Shown: in pieces, positions 1 through 12,847 of the stretch
Numbering within the stretch: the first letter of the stretch is position 1
Layout: each line of letters begins with the position of its first letter
Assembly (NCBI GenBank): GCA_023014335.1
Contig: JAECYW010000006.1
Coordinates: forward strand, 2,604,001 to 2,668,000
Origin: Galerina marginata
Taxonomy: Eukaryota; Basidiomycota; Agaricomycetes; Agaricales; Galerinaceae
DNA length: 64,000 nt
Direction: 5' to 3'
Notes under the pieces: generated by a model
Database searches by the model: none
What the model saw: the letters and a program-made list of their open reading frames with translations, nothing else
Told to the model about the DNA's origin: nothing
Translations under genes and position numbers: made by a program

Positions 1-317
1 AATGGTTGGAAATTCTCCCACTGCTATAGTGACCCTGCATGGTTTCTGTATCTCAGCCATTACTGGGCCAATTTTGATGATCTTGGTATCAAAAAATTCG
101 TAAAAATCAGGGCCAGATTTTAGGCTTGTTAGATCCGCCTCATTTTTCTGCTTTTTTTGAGTATAAGATCATCCCAATCGGTTCAGATTTGAGCGGACTA
201 CATATTATTTACATATTTAATATGTATTTATTTAATAACAGTGTAAGTCTTCAGGCACTGCCTCACCCCAAAGTAAGAACTTGTTTTTGCCATGCGCAGC
301 AATGGCCTCTGACCAAG
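1..317 (+). mobile_element. Hel2L (Helitron2-like) copy, 3' part
   Basis: This is the 3' portion of a short Hel2L element whose 5' hairpin lies before the window. It matches the complete copies at 20193-20557 and 46748-47129 along its length. The end is diagnostic: GTAAGAACTTGT, then the short hairpin GCCATGCGCAGCAATGGC, then a tail finishing GACCAAG at 317 followed by T. There is no coding capacity. The flank to the right is not recognised, so the empty site cannot be read here. Confidence 0.75.
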
Positions 318-2283
318 TTAGTATCCATGCTTATAAATACCATGTTTCTGACAATTCAAGCTGTATTTAGCGACTATCTACATCCTGACAACATCAGTTT
401 GACGTCGCGCGCCCCTCCCTTCCTCCAGGATGTGGGCCGACTCACGAGGAATTCAGGTAGGAATTGAGGGGCCGGGATTCATTAGGGGAGGCCCTGGTAG
501 AGGGAGACCCAGCTAGTACGTGCCAAATCGAGTCGTTCGACTTGATTTGTTTTCATTGTCCCAATTCACTCATCCATCCAGCTGCGCAGGGCGAATGCGG
601 ATAACACTGCATCGTGTTCCTTCTCTCTGGGATAGATGGCGTGTATACAGGACGTCGACGCCAGCCCCTCCCACGCCCCACCGGCTCCTCTGCAACAGCA
701 ACACGACCACCGATACTCTATCGTTCCAAGAACCACCACGCGACATGAACCATACGACTGTGGGCGTCGTTCATTCCTGACGACGTCCATGTCACTGTCG
801 CCCCACCGACCACTGCCCATCCGTTCGCTCTAGCCACCTCTCAACGTCTCCTTGTTCTTGTTCCACGTCACTTGTGGGCCTTGATACAAGAGAGACGACT
901 TCGATGACCTCGGTGGGCAGTCGACGGGGGGCTTCCTTCCAGCACCTCCACCTTTGTTGGTGCTCGTATGGGAGAGCGAGCATGCGAACACTGTCCTCAC
1001 CAGTGTTCGTTTGTCTTTCGGATCTTGCCATGTCGTCGTCGACAGCATCCAAACTGCGACACGCTTGGACGACGACTTCCATGACACGGGCGGGGCAGTC
1101 GGATGAATGGCGCCTGCGGTGAGGGCGAGCTTCGGTAGTACCTTCATTCAACCCTCCCGCCTTCAAGCCGCTCCTACCTGCTCCATTGCGTCTCGCGTCA
1201 AGCTCAGCAGATTCGTGTCACTGCCAGCTCACCACCAGCACCCGTTGCCAGCACAAACGCGCCGTCAACTCTTTATCTCCCGGTGTGTCCCGTATGGCTG
1301 GTGACAATGACGAGTCGGCTACGACAACTCTTCCATGTCACCGTCACCTTCATCTCATCTCACTGCGTGGGCCGAGTCGGTAGGAATCTGCTTGGTAGTG
1401 GCTGGGCTGCATGGGTCCTCTTGATGAATTGAGAATACGAGGACGGCGCGAGACCTTGGGTCGGCATTTAGAGTACTCGTGTCTTGTAGTAATCAATATA
1501 CATAGTATTCTTTCTCTATTTAATTGAGGTTGGAGGTATGAACACCAAAGGAAACCACAAGGCAAGGATTTCGAGGGGGTGATGTCAGCCGAATGTTTGA
1601 GAAGTCATTTCTCAGCTTTCAGTTGGCTTTAAAGGATGAAATTGGTATCAATGGATTCGCATTTTTTAGGAGAATAGAACTATGTGTTTTATTTCAAGGG
1701 GAAAGCAAAAGGAGGGAAACGGGGGAGCAAAAACAAGCCCATCAAATTATCCCGGGGCTAATTTCCACTTTCGGAATATTCATGAACTAAAAATAGAGCG
1801 TCATCCAGATGCTCATTCTCTAATCCACCCATTCCCGACTCGTTTAACGCGCGCTAAAGGGTGAATAGGGTGTAGATAATATATTCCAACCTACTGCACA
1901 AATTTTGGCGCGGCAAATTGATCCATATCCCGTGCAGGAGCCAAAATACCGCCCAAGGATCAAAATGGTGCATTGTTTGTTTCTTGTTTGTACATCCCCG
2001 CCCCCCTGCGCTTTTCTACCCATATCCCGCCCCATTCCCTGAAATTTTCGGCATCTAAAACACCCTACCCGCCTTCCAAGAGACATCCCCAACCTACCCC
2101 CGGCATTTCCGGCACCCTACAGGCTTTTTTCTGAGGTGCTACCTAAAATGGTAGCCAGGCAAACTCCCGGAAAGTCCATATCCGTGGATCAGGCAACTGC
2201 CACTAGTTGATATAGAAATGTAGCAACCATGGCTGGCGGTGCAGGAGGCTAAACGCACAGGTGGCGGGTCGCGAATGCGAGTT
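318..2283. other. No gene recognised; GC-rich repeat inside
   Basis: No reading frame here looks like a real protein. The open frames are short, overlap on both strands and have no recognisable domain. A GC-rich stretch at about 418-545 (core AGGGGAGGCCCTGG, then a segment resembling GTACGTGGCAAATC) recurs at about 22780-22900 and 23130-23215, so part of this is a dispersed repeat. From about 1400 the DNA becomes AT-richer. It forms the left flank of the Hel2L insertion at 2284. Confidence 0.4.
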
Positions 2284-5200
2284 ACGAGTTCTTACGTAGT
2301 AAAAGAACTCGTTTTCCACACTTGATAGCAGAAGCAAATGATTCCTAACGCGAACGATGGAAATTCTCCCACTGCTTCATTTTTTGTGACTGACCCTGAA
2401 TTAAAAGTCTACAAATTTTGTAATAGTGGGAATTTTTTTTGACAGTGAGAATGGTTGTGTGATGCACGTTGCTATGGGCTATTTTTAGCTTTTGTGTCTC
2501 AAAACCTAAGTTAGGGTTAGATCTTTTGTGCAGCGCTACTGACCACTATGGCTAGTGTTCTTTTACAAAGCAAATATAAGTTCTAAACTAACTACTATAG
2601 ACTGCTTGGAATTCTCTAGTCTACCAAAACACTAGAAAAGCACACTAAAACCCCTATTCTAGCCTATAAACAATCAACTAATATGCTCTACTAGGAAAAG
2701 AAGATATTTACCTGTAAAAGTACTCAAAACTTAGGTTTCTCTGCTAAATTCTGCCTATAACTACATAAAAGACACAATAAATAAAGACAACAAACCATGT
2801 AAAAGACCACAAAAAGCGCCAGCAAGGCACTGGTATAGCCTAGAACTAAGGTAAAAGAAACCTAGAGAAAGAGGAACAACAGTTAGTAGGATACTTTGAC
2901 CAGCATACCATGGTAGTCCTCTCAAGAGAGGTACACTATCATCCTATCCGGAATGACTGGCATGCTGGTAAAGAAGAAAGAAAGAAGCAATGAGCTGGCA
3001 GTTTATGACAGTGTGAAATGTGTCATGTGATTTTGTTTTTTTAGGGTTAAGGTTCCAATGTGGCTGTGAGAGCTCCGTCGCGACGGAGGCCTCACAGCCA
3101 CCAAATAACACCTAAGGTTAGGTTTATTTTGTATTTTAGCGATATCTCACTGATTTTTTGATCAAATCCAATGATTCTAACACCAATAAAAGAGGAAAAA
3201 TCAGATGGTTTCATATCAACAGACAGAAAGTTGAAAAAAAATTCATCAAATTAGATAATATATTAGGAAATGCATATAATTCTACTGCTCTGCTTTATGT
3301 TCTTCTACTTTCCTTTTACTTAGTTAAAAAACATTGCTCTAGTAATATTAGAAGTAAGATTTGGTACATCTGAGTTTGAAATCATCTCCCACAAGCCTCA
3401 AATATGATAAAAGTGGCTCAGATTGCAGAAATCACATGAAAGGAAAGTCAAATCACTCAAAAAATGCACTTTTAATGTTATTGAACCCAGAGATCAATAT
3501 TTATAGGTGTATGACCATCCACCAAAGTCTTTAACTTTCTTAAATTACCAAATTTCTTTAATTTAAACGATTGGGATACCAAAATCTCCAAATTTTGCAA
3601 TTTTGCAGTCATGTGACCTTTGTGCACAGACCACCATTCTAAAGCCTTGAATTTTCTGCTTTTTATACATTTTAGTTTAAAGAAATCCATGGATAATTCA
3701 GCTCAATAGAGTGCATAACATAAGTTGTAATGATTTGATTGTGGCTATGCAGAATACTTTGTGGCTGTGCATAATTTCATTTAAAAGGCCTGAATTTTAC
3801 AAATTTTTTGACATTATTTTTGTGAGAATTGACCCAGTAATGACTGAGATACACTGAAAACGATATTTTGGTGTGGCTGTGAGACCTCCGTCGCGAAGGA
3901 GGTCTCACAGCCACATTGGAACCCTAACCCTAAAAAACAAAATCACCAATTTACCTTTAAAACATCAATTACTGGGTCAATTCTCACAAAATTAATGTCA
4001 AAAAATTTGTAAAATTCAGGCCTTGCAAATGGCATTTCGCACAGCCACAAAGTATTCTGCACAGCCACACCAAATTATTATTTTTAGTGTATTTTATTCA
4101 TTACTCAGTCAATTCTTGCAAAAATGATATCAGAAAAATTGTAAAATTCAAGCCTTATAAATGTAGTACTTCTCTGATTACAAATATATTAATATCATGT
4201 GACCAGGTAATTTCTTTATTGAGAAATAGCTTTTGGACACAAGTCTCCAAATCAGTAATCAGGCTGTAATATGCTCAAATCTGATTCAATTTGCACAAAT
4301 TTAATATTAAAAAAACCAGAATATTCAGGGTAATTAATTAGCTGGATAACTGTTTGCAAATATTTGGCTTTGCTTGTTTTATTCAAGAAATAAGAATTTT
4401 GCATACATGAGTAGGAAAGTTCTGGAATGAGAAAAAAATCTGTAAAATAAAAGATATTTTTTGGGGTCCAAATATATTATACTATGTCATCTGGCAACTT
4501 TCTTGTTCAGAAAATGACAAAGATAGGAGTATAAATATATTATACCATCACAGCTTTCTGAATGCTGGTCAAAATATTGTGAATTTTATATCATAAAATT
4601 GGGAAAATTCTTGATGATCCACTGCTTATATTTATACTGACAAATATTTACAAATATTTGCAACATTCCCAAAATGCTTTGATTTAATATTCAAATTATT
4701 CATTTTGTTGTATTGTAAACGCTGAGCTATGATTACAATTTCTTTGGGTCTTTAAATATTTCTTAATGTTTTTAATCTACAAATTATCTTTAATAATGGG
4801 GTAGTTGATACCAAAAAGCCTATAAAGCCAACATTGATTTTTTTTTACATATTTAGCTTACTTTGAGCCAAACTGATAGTCCTGAATAGCATGTATATTT
4901 GATATGATACTCTTCTCACAATATTATATGACTATTGAGTGGCTAAAATGAGTATACTGTCCAATTTCATTCAATTTGTACAAAGGGTAGACCTGTGACC
5001 TGACTGTCTAAAATTTTGGTTTTGTACACCGTCTAAATTAAGGAGGACTCTGAAGTTTTGGTGCTTATTTTGGACCCTATATTCCCTTATTTGGGTTGAT
5101 TTTTGGCCAGAGGTTTGGGACAAAAGCCTTGGGACATGGGACAGGTGTGACATTTAGGACAAATCTGAGGTCCCTGTGATGCAGGACATCCAAATTGAAG

Positions 5201-5380
5201 GAAATTGGACAGTATTGGGATATATTTATTAAATCAGTAACTAATTTTATCAATAAGCGCCAATCTACTGTATGATAAATTAGTCTGGCCCATTGATTAT
5301 ATAAACTTATTGAGAAAAGAAAAAAGAAAATGATATAAAGAACTCGTATTTGCCATGCGCAGCAATGGCTGCTTCACAAG
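2284..5380 (+). mobile_element. Hel2L long-class element (3.1 kb)
   Basis: The 5' end is ACGAGTTCTTACGTAG, which folds into a terminal hairpin, preceded by T. The 3' end is GAACTCGT followed by the GCCAT...ATGGC hairpin and a tail ending CACAAG at 5380, followed by T. The 5' 200 bp match the long copies starting at 11030 and 15185. The interior is AT-rich and non-coding, with many stops in all frames. It holds a pair of inverted repeats with palindromic cores (3027-3101, 3873-3946). It also shares a stretch around 2900-2990 with the other long copies, in inverted orientation. Non-autonomous. Confidence 0.75.
3027..3946. repeat. ~75-bp inverted repeats with palindromic cores
   Basis: The arms at 3027-3101 and 3873-3946 are near-identical inverted copies, about 770 bp apart. 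Each arm ends in a 42-nt palindrome (3060-3101 and 3873-3914) bounded by GTGGCTGTGAG and CTCACAGCCAC and centred on CGTCGCG. The segment looks like a TIR unit inside the larger Hel2L element. I could not define a target duplication, so it may equally be an inverted duplication. Confidence 0.6.
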
Positions 5381-7339
5381 TAGGTGGGTGTTGGATCTCG
5401 GCAACACGGGTGCCAAACCATCGGATGGGGGAGACCAATGGCCGCGGGAGGCCAGACACACAAGCCTCCGAATCCCCGAATACGAGTACAGGGGCCTGGG
5501 TCGAGCAGGGCGACTAGCCGGCAGCTCTGTTGCAAGCAAATGGGCAGGGCCGCAAGAGGCTCGATGCACAAGCGTTGAGTCCCTAGATGCGAGTGCGTGG
5601 GCGGGTGGCCGCGAATGGGATTCGCGTGCACGATAGGATAAGGGGCGAGTTGGGGGGGGGTTCAATGCATCGGCGTCGGGCCCCCGCTTGCTAGTGCGTG
5701 GGCGTTGGGTCAACCTGCGAGAAGGCAGTGACGACGCTGCGAATGCCCGTGTTTGCCGTAGAGTGGCAGGCGAGATGGGGGGGGTGGGGGGGTACCGCAT
5801 CACAAACGGCGGGCGTTTGGGCTAATCGTTGCCCGTCGTTGTGGGCGTGGCCGGAACGGGCTGCTGTGCAACCTGTTGGTGGGTTAGCGCAGTGGGGAGG
5901 GGAATGTGGTGGGTGTGCTTACGGCGGCATTGCTTCCGCTGCCGTTGCTCGCCAACGCACATAACAGCAGCAGCAGTTGTCAGGCTGCTGCTTGCAGTTG
6001 GGCGTTTCGGAGAGGCGGGGATGGTGGGAGGGTGTAGCTGACGGAGCCGCTCGCACGTCGAAGGTGATCGAGTGCCTGTGCAGAGGGTAAGGAGTGGGCG
6101 GGTGTATGCACCCTCTACGAGGTAAGGGGTTGGCCTGGAGGCAGTTGGTGAGGTGTGGGGTGAGGGCAGAAAAAGAACAGCAAAACGAGCCTTGCGACTC
6201 GTTTCACGATACACCTGGTGGGTCTCCCATTTCACGGGTCTCCCCTTCGTATTCGTCACCCCGCTAACCTAGTCCACCGTCCAGACGTCGGCCCACAGCC
6301 CTCGGGTTGGAGGGGGGCTCGCAACGTGGCGACGCGATATGTCATGTTGGTTCGTGCCTTGCAAGTGGCGAGCGGACAAGCGAGGGAGGCAATGGGGTGG
6401 TGGTTGATGTTGATGTTAGTGTAGGCGGCAGGTGCAGGAGCTGCGATGGCTGGAAGGCCTCCTTCGCTCCCTAGTACTTGGGAACCTACAGGTGGTAATT
6501 GGCATCGGGTTGGGGAGTGTTCAGGAAGGCGTCGGCGTGAAGGGAACAGGAACCGGCGTTTGACGTTGCAAGGTGACACGGAGGAAGTGGCGGACGCGGA
6601 GGCAAACGCAGAGAGAGACGCGGAGGTAGGAGCAGACGCAGACGCGGAGGCAGAGGCAGAGGCAGAGGCAGAGGTGCCCTCCACGCTCAATGTCATATGA
6701 TATGGCAGAGCGGAGGGGTATTCCTAGGCGATGACGAGGGCGGTTAGTACCAATCTTGCATGGGGGCTAGCCACGTACCTGGTGTGTTCGTGGTGTGGTC
6801 GCAGTTCCCGGCGCTGCTGGCGGTCTTCGTTGGCTGGGGTGCTGAGCCTGTACGGTGGTGGGTGTGGGTCAAGGTAAGGTGGCGAACTTGAACGTTTGAA
6901 GTTCAAATTCGGACTTCACGTGATCCACGGACCGATTCGCTGTGTCACGCCACCGTGGAGAATCATGGAAATCGTTTCCATGAGTTTCCATGATTCCTTG
7001 GCTCTCTCCCCGCCCATCTCCCCTCCCATCTCTCCCACTTTACCGCGCCGGACTCAAAAGAACGTCATCGCCACCCCCCATCTCGACGACGGCAACGTCG
7101 AGCAGCAACACTGGAGTCGTGTGCCCCTCGCCTCGTTGAGGTATGTGGGCCGACTCGCCGCTTGAGAACTGGGCGGCCTCCGCCGCTGCTCCTACCACCC
7201 AATCACCATCGTTGGGCTCGAAACCGGACGACACAACACGAACCGGCGTCAGATCGCATCCAAGGTCACCACAGGCATAGGAAGTAGGGACAGGAAAAGC
7301 AGGAAACAAGTCAAAAAGTGGCAGGTAAGCACCCCCCAC
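5381..7339. other. GC-rich DNA, no gene recognised
   Basis: This stretch contrasts sharply in GC content with the AT-rich element before it. Several 60-170 codon frames are open on both strands, as expected of GC-rich non-coding DNA. None shows a domain, and the Ala/Ser-rich frame near 6600 only translates a microsatellite. Around 7130-7160 a segment resembles the GC-rich repeat seen near 430 and 22790. Confidence 0.4.
6591..6673. repeat. GGCAGA/GCGGAC microsatellite
   Basis: A run of imperfect 6-bp units, variants of GCGGAG, GCAGAC and GGCAGA, ends in several perfect GGCAGA copies. It creates artificial Ala/Ser and Ala/Glu repeats in the open frames that cross it. Confidence 0.85.
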
Positions 7340-8584
7340 TGCCATTGCTGTGCATGGCAAAAACAAGTTCTTACTTTGTGGGTGCGTGTTACGACATAAA
7401 TATATGTTAAATAAGTAAATAATGCATACTCCGCTCAGTTCTGAAGCTATTGGGATGATCTTATACTCAAAAAAAAGCAGAAAAATGAGGCGGATCTAAC
7501 AAGCCTAAAATCTGGCCCTGATTTTTACGAATTTTTTGATACCAAGATCATCAAAATTGGCCCAGTAATGGTTGAGATACAGAAACCATGCAGGGTCACT
7601 ATAGCAGTGGGAGAATTTCGAACCATTGCGTTAGGAATGTTTTCTGCCTGCTATGCAGGCCGGAAAACAAGTTCTTTTACTACGTAAGAACTTGTAACAA
7701 GATTAATTATTAGACTACAATAAGAACTTGTAAAAAGATTAATTCATACGTCGCTTAGTTTTTATCAGATTGCCTTGAAACAAAGTGTGTAATTATTAGA
7801 AAAATGAGGGCTAAAAGATGGTGTCACATGTGTATTGTCACATCTTTATGTGACTTACCAAATGCGGAATATTGTTGAAAACACAGTAAATAAGCTATAT
7901 TGAGAGATTTCAAAGGCATTAAAATAAAATAAAAATAATGATAATGTTTTTTTTACCTAAGAGATGGTCTGTGCACACATATCACATGACATATCCCTGA
8001 GAATATTTTGGTCCAAGTTGGTGCATTACCAAATCCAAGGCAATTGCACAAAGTCCTGCTGTGAGTTTGATTATGTAAGCTTCTAGAACATTATTTCCAT
8101 GTTATTTGGTCATGTTTTGCAATGTTTGGTGTGCCTTTTATGGGTTATCCAGTCAGTTTAACACCAATTTTCGGATTTTCACCAAGTTGAGCTGACTGTT
8201 TGCCTGATTTGGACACCATGACATCATTGCAAAACATATTTAAATATTTGTACATTATTCTAGACTGGTCTGGGCAACACATTTTAGCATATCTAGCTCA
8301 CTGAAATCTGTTTCAAGTGTCAATTCACACAAATTTGCGCTTTTTGGGTCGTGTGAACAGATCACATGACCTAATCGTCCCTGGATACCCATGCCACATG
8401 AAAGCCCTGATTTTTACGAATTTTTTGATACCAAGATCATCAAAATTGGCCCAGTAATGGCTGAGATACAGAAACCATGCAGGGTCACTGTATGAGTGGG
8501 AGAATTTCGAACCATTGCGTTAGGAACCATTTCTGCCTACTATGCAGGCCAGAAAACAAGTTCTTTTACTATGTAAGAACTTGT
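7340..8584 (-). mobile_element. Hel2L element, intermediate class (3' module plus one 5' unit)
   Basis: Read on the minus strand, the element starts at 8584 with ACAAGTTCTTACATAG and runs through a unit of about 0.9 kb. A second 5'-type terminus follows at about 7664-7693, then the 3' module with the offset repeat and the hairpin near 7345. The usual tail (CTCTGACCAAG) is not preserved, so the 3' terminus is degraded or recombined. The layout matches 23573-24780 and 30198-32285. Non-coding. Confidence 0.7.
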
Positions 8585-9510
8585 AATTCTTCACCCCACC
8601 GCCCCCCTTCTCCCACCTCCTCCCACCTCCCTCGCGTCCGTCGATGACGCCCAAGGCCGTCGATGGTTTTTGTAGCCACCAAGCCACCATGCCCGTGAAC
8701 AAACACGTTGCCCTGGGACCTGCTCCCACCTCCACGCCTCTCAAACGGCGTTGAGCACCGTCGACGTCAAGATGTCGACCACCACGAAGCAAGGACGAGG
8801 AGGAGAGGGCGAGTGTCAGGTATGTGGCCAACCACCACCCATGCACATAACTAACCACCACTGTCTTCACCCCTCTACCCCCACAGAACCCGTCTCCTCA
8901 CAGACAACTGCCCTCCTCTGCATTGCATTTGAATAACGGCATGCCTCTGCTCTGCCCTATCCAACGGCATCGAGCTTGGACAACGGTTCCCGCGCCTTGT
9001 TTGCTCTGCCACATCGACTGGCGGCGAGTGCTGGGAATGCCGCCCCGCTCCTCTCCTCTGCCACATCGCTGACGTCTGTCCCTCTGCTCTGCAATGTCGT
9101 CTGACATTTGCCGTAACCCCTCTGCTCTTCTTCACAGCATGGCATTCGCCCCGGCTCTGGCGTTCACCCGGCCTCTGGCATTCACCCGCCCGCCTCTACC
9201 TCCTCCTCATACGCTGTGGTCATCACTTCCGCCACCAATTCTGCCTCTCACCTCATCCCTCATCTTGCGTTGTGTCACCTCTCACCTCCACCTTGCCTCA
9301 CCTTGCCTACCTTGCCTCTCACCTTCATCTCACCTCACCTTGCTTACCTCACCTCCACCTTGCCTCACCTTCCCTCTTACCTCACGTCGACTCACGCGTC
9401 GCTATCATGTCGCCTCTCACCTGAGCTCACCTCTCATCTTGTGTTTAACATTTTAGCTGGACTTTAGTACTTTATTATCTTATCACATCTTGTATTGTTT
9501 GATTGGTAAA
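8585..9510. other. Upstream flank, pyrimidine-rich, no gene recognised
   Basis: No convincing gene. From about 9150 to 9470 the plus strand is strongly pyrimidine-biased, with repeated CCTCACC and CACCTTGCCT words. CT-rich tracts are common upstream of fungal transcription starts, so this may be part of the promoter region of the gene starting at 9658, but it may simply be low-complexity DNA. Confidence 0.4.
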
Positions 9511-9511
9511 T

Positions 9512-9520
9512 TATATATAA
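9512..9520 (+). promoter_or_regulatory. Candidate TATA box
   Basis: TATATATAA lies about 140 bp before the ATG at 9658 and just after the CT-rich tract. The distance is plausible for a fungal core promoter. There is no other support. Confidence 0.3.
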
Positions 9521-9657
9521 GGTCCTTCCTTATGTTACTAAGGTTTGAAGCTGTAAGTTTTATTTTTACCGCCTTCAAGTGAGATCTAACAACTTGTGAC
9601 GGTATGGTCCTGTCTTGTCACATCTAGCTGTTAATCTTCTTGTTATCAACCTTCATC

Positions 9658-11029
9658 ATGTCCAGCCACACCCCTGTTCTTCTCCCTATTTCTTCTTTAG
9701 AACTGGGTAACCTTTTGACAGCCTCTTTTGCAGAGCTAGAGGGAAAACCAATTGATAAGGTTACCAGTGTCTTGTGGGAGCGGAAAATGCTGTCCAAGAT
9801 TGTGGCTGATCAAGCCAAATTTGTAAGTACCCTGCTGAACTCTATATAGGCCCAAGAGAAGATTCTAAATGATCTAAGATTCCATCTATTAAAACCTGGC
9901 TCAGGAGGAGCATTTCTATGGAAGTAAAGAACCTCTCAGACTCTGAACTCTTGCAATTTTTTGTTGGAAACCAGTTTTTGCAGAAGTACAATCCAGAGGT
10001 TGCTATAGAATATCTAGACCAACTTCAACACATCTTGGATAAGAGGCAGGTAAGGATTTTTACAGTCCACTTAAGGTATCATCTTTAAATTCTGCTAGTT
10101 TGGAACAAACAATCCTCAACACCATCAGCTGAACTTCTTGGAAGACATTACCCGGCATGACTTTGTAGACTCCAAGGAATTTATTTCCGACTCTCGAGAG
10201 GAAGAGAATGAGGATTCCGACTATGAAGATATTGAATCTGGGTCTGTTCCTTTTGATCCTCAGTCACCGCCTCGAAAGCGTCAAAAACAGCCCCGAAAAT
10301 CTATAAATAAAGCTCAAATCCCTACTTCTGTCAACCCCTCCGTATCTTCTACTACTTTTGAGGCTTTTGACAAGATGCCTATTCTTTCCAACAACCTATC
10401 GCAATGGAATCAAATCCTAGAAGCCAATCCAAGCTTTTGGGAAATGAAAGGTCAAAGCTGGAAGACTTTACTGGATGAAGCATACTCTCTTAGAAAGGTA
10501 AGTATTAATTTAAAATTTTCCTGAATGTTATTGATCTTATAAAACCCCAGGACCTTACTTTATCTAAAGAATCCAATGAAGAACAATATCAGAAGGTTTT
10601 TGGAGTCTTAAGAGAGATACAGAAAGTCAAGCGTAGCATCTATTCCCTTTCAGGATGGCAGAAGGCTATTAAGGTAAAATATCTTCCTTAATTTAATAAC
10701 TGATTAACTGGTATCTTTAGAACTCAGAATTACCAAAAAGTGTTGAACATTGGAGCAGCCGTTATATGCTTTTCCACTGCAAGGCTCCTTTTGCGGTCTC
10801 TCTTATAAGGAAAAACAAGATTATTGAGTCATTAAGTTTGATTCTATATTCTTGGATACCTAAAGAAGAAACCCTCACTTGGACCCCTATGGATAAAATT
10901 CCGGAGTTTACAGTTAGTCATGTTGTTCTCTATAAAAATATAACATCTAACAAATTGTAGGTGAATGGCTCCAGAAAGTTAACAGCCAGCAAGGTACTAC
11001 AATTTCTCAAAAAAAATCCCGACGTGATT
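9658..11029 (+). pseudogene. Unknown multi-intron gene, 5' half (interrupted by transposon)
   Basis: The start is the ATG at 9658 (MSSHTPVLLP); the TTG 18 nt upstream is not needed. Five short introns with GT...AG ends keep one frame open: 9823-9878, 10050-10098, 10498-10550, 10674-10720 and 10913-10960, all phase 0 and 47-56 nt. The product is about 350 residues up to the break. It has an acidic/serine region (about EEENEDSDYEDIES) followed by a basic stretch (PPRKRQKQPRK) that could be a nuclear localisation signal, then a hydrophobic region around SLILYSWIP. No domain is recognised. Frame and splice sites are intact right up to the 3.3 kb Hel2L insertion at 11030, so the break is recent. 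The gene resumes at 14320. Confidence 0.6.
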
Positions 11030-11896
11030 ACGAGTTCTTACATAGTAAAAGAACTCGTTTTCTACACTTGATAGCAGAAGGAAATGGTTTCTAACGCGAT
11101 GGTTGGAAATTCTCCCACTGCTTCATTTTTTGTGAGCGACCCTGAATTAAAAGTCTACAAACTTTTCTAATAGTGTTAAAATCATTACTGACCATGGGAA
11201 TGGTTGTCTGATGTCCGTTGCTAGGGTCTATTTTTAGCTTTTGTTCCTGGACACCTAATCTAAGGTTAGGTCTTGCCAATAATGTGATCAAATATCATTT
11301 CTTTGACTTTGCAGTTGTGTGATTTATTATACTGTCCCTTGATGTAGAGAGGCCACCATGACGGATAACGGCAGGTTGTTGCATTGCCTAAATAGTGTTA
11401 CATAACAGATAACAAAAGGTTCGTTGCTGTCAAGCTTTTTGCAAACCACTCCAAACATGATAAGTTTGTTGCATTAAATAAAAGTCAAATACCTCAAAGA
11501 AAAACACTTTTGATGACATCAAACCCTGAGATCATTCGTTGTATGTGTATTATAATCCACTAATGTCTTTAACTTGCTTAAATTATCAAATTTCAAAATA
11601 TCTAAATTTAGCAATTTTCCAGTCATGTGACCTTTGCGCACGGACCTCTACTCTATAGCCCTGAATTTTCTGTTAATTATACAATTTATTTCAAAGAGAT
11701 CTATGCAAAACTGAGCTTAATAGAATGAATAGCATTGTTTGTGATGGTTTTATTGTGGCTACGCAGAATACCCTGTGGCTGTGCATAATACGATTGGAAA
11801 GGCCTAAATTTTACAAATTTTTTGATATTATTTTTGTAAGAATTGACCAAGTCACGATTGAGATACACTGAAAACAATATTTTGTTGCTGTGGCTG

Positions 11897-11943
11897 TGGC
11901 TGTGCTTGAGCACCGTCCAGACGGTGCTCAAAAGCACAGCCAC
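11897..11943. repeat. Palindrome in Hel2L element
   Basis: The arms GTGGCTGTGC and GCACAGCCAC enclose inner arms GAGCACCGTC and GACGGTGCTC. The flanking words are shared with the palindromes in the 2284 and 15185 elements, but the inner arms are unrelated in sequence. The same palindrome is at about 38504-38550 in the inverted copy. Confidence 0.75.
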
Positions 11944-12266
11944 CCAAAAAAAAAATATTCAAATTGACGTGTATGACATTATTACTGGGTCAATTCTCAC
12001 AAAAATAATACCAAAAAAATTCTAAAATTCTGGCCTTTGGAATAGTAATATGCACAGCCACAAGGTATTTTGCACAGCCACATCAGAAAATTACTTTCAA
12101 TGTATTTCACTTATTAGTGGGTTAATTCTCACAAAAATGATATCAAAAAAATTGTAAAATTCAGGCCTTGTAGATGTAGCATTATTTACATTACTAAAAC
12201 TGTGAAAATATTAAGTAATACTCACTAAAAATGATATTGTAATAATACAAATACCCAAATAGTAAT

Positions 12267-12847
12267 TAGTGTTTGGAAGTCTGGTCCTTTCTGGTCTTTG
12301 ACCCCCCAGAGGCCTTGACTAAGACTGGGACTGGTCTGCATTGATCACAGAGACTGTAAAGACTGCACAAAACTGAAAAAGACCAAGACCGCGGTCTTTT
12401 GCAGTCCTAAGACTGGTCTTGGTAGTAATTATTTAAAACAGGTTGTGAACTGTATTTACATGAAAAATATTAAATATATCACTTGGTAGACTTAATTGAA
12501 TACTACTTAGCTTTAAAACAAGCCCAAGAATATAAAAATCCATGAAGAATTGACAAAGAAATAAAATAATTAAAAGCTATCTACTGTTTTTTGAAGAATT
12601 TTACATTTTCTACTGTAACTTTGTCAGTTTCAACTGATTGAGACATTCTTCAGTGGATTTTAAAGCATATATATTGGGGTACAAAAGACCTGTCTTGACC
12701 AATGAGACTGGTCCCTCAAGACTGGTCTTTTTGCAGTCTTTCAATCTCAAAACCCAAAAGACCGGACTGCTGGTCTGGTCTTTTTCTGGTCCAGTCCAGT
12801 CCAGTTACAGTCTTTTTCCAGTCTTGAGACTGGACTTCCAAACACTA
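12267..12847. mobile_element. hAT-like MITE (581 bp)
   Basis: The terminal inverted repeats are TAGTGTTTGGAAGTC, fitting the hAT YARNG tip. The 8-bp target duplication ATAGTAAT is at 12259-12266 and 12848-12855. The interior is built of CTGGTCTTTT/GCAGTC-like words and has no transposase. The same insertion is in the inverted Hel2L copy (37597-38177) at the same length, so it was carried there by its host element. Confidence 0.8.

Noticed and set aside
6256..6700. Ala/Ser-rich and Ala/Glu-rich proteins
   Set aside because: Both are translations of the GGCAGA-type microsatellite on opposite strands.
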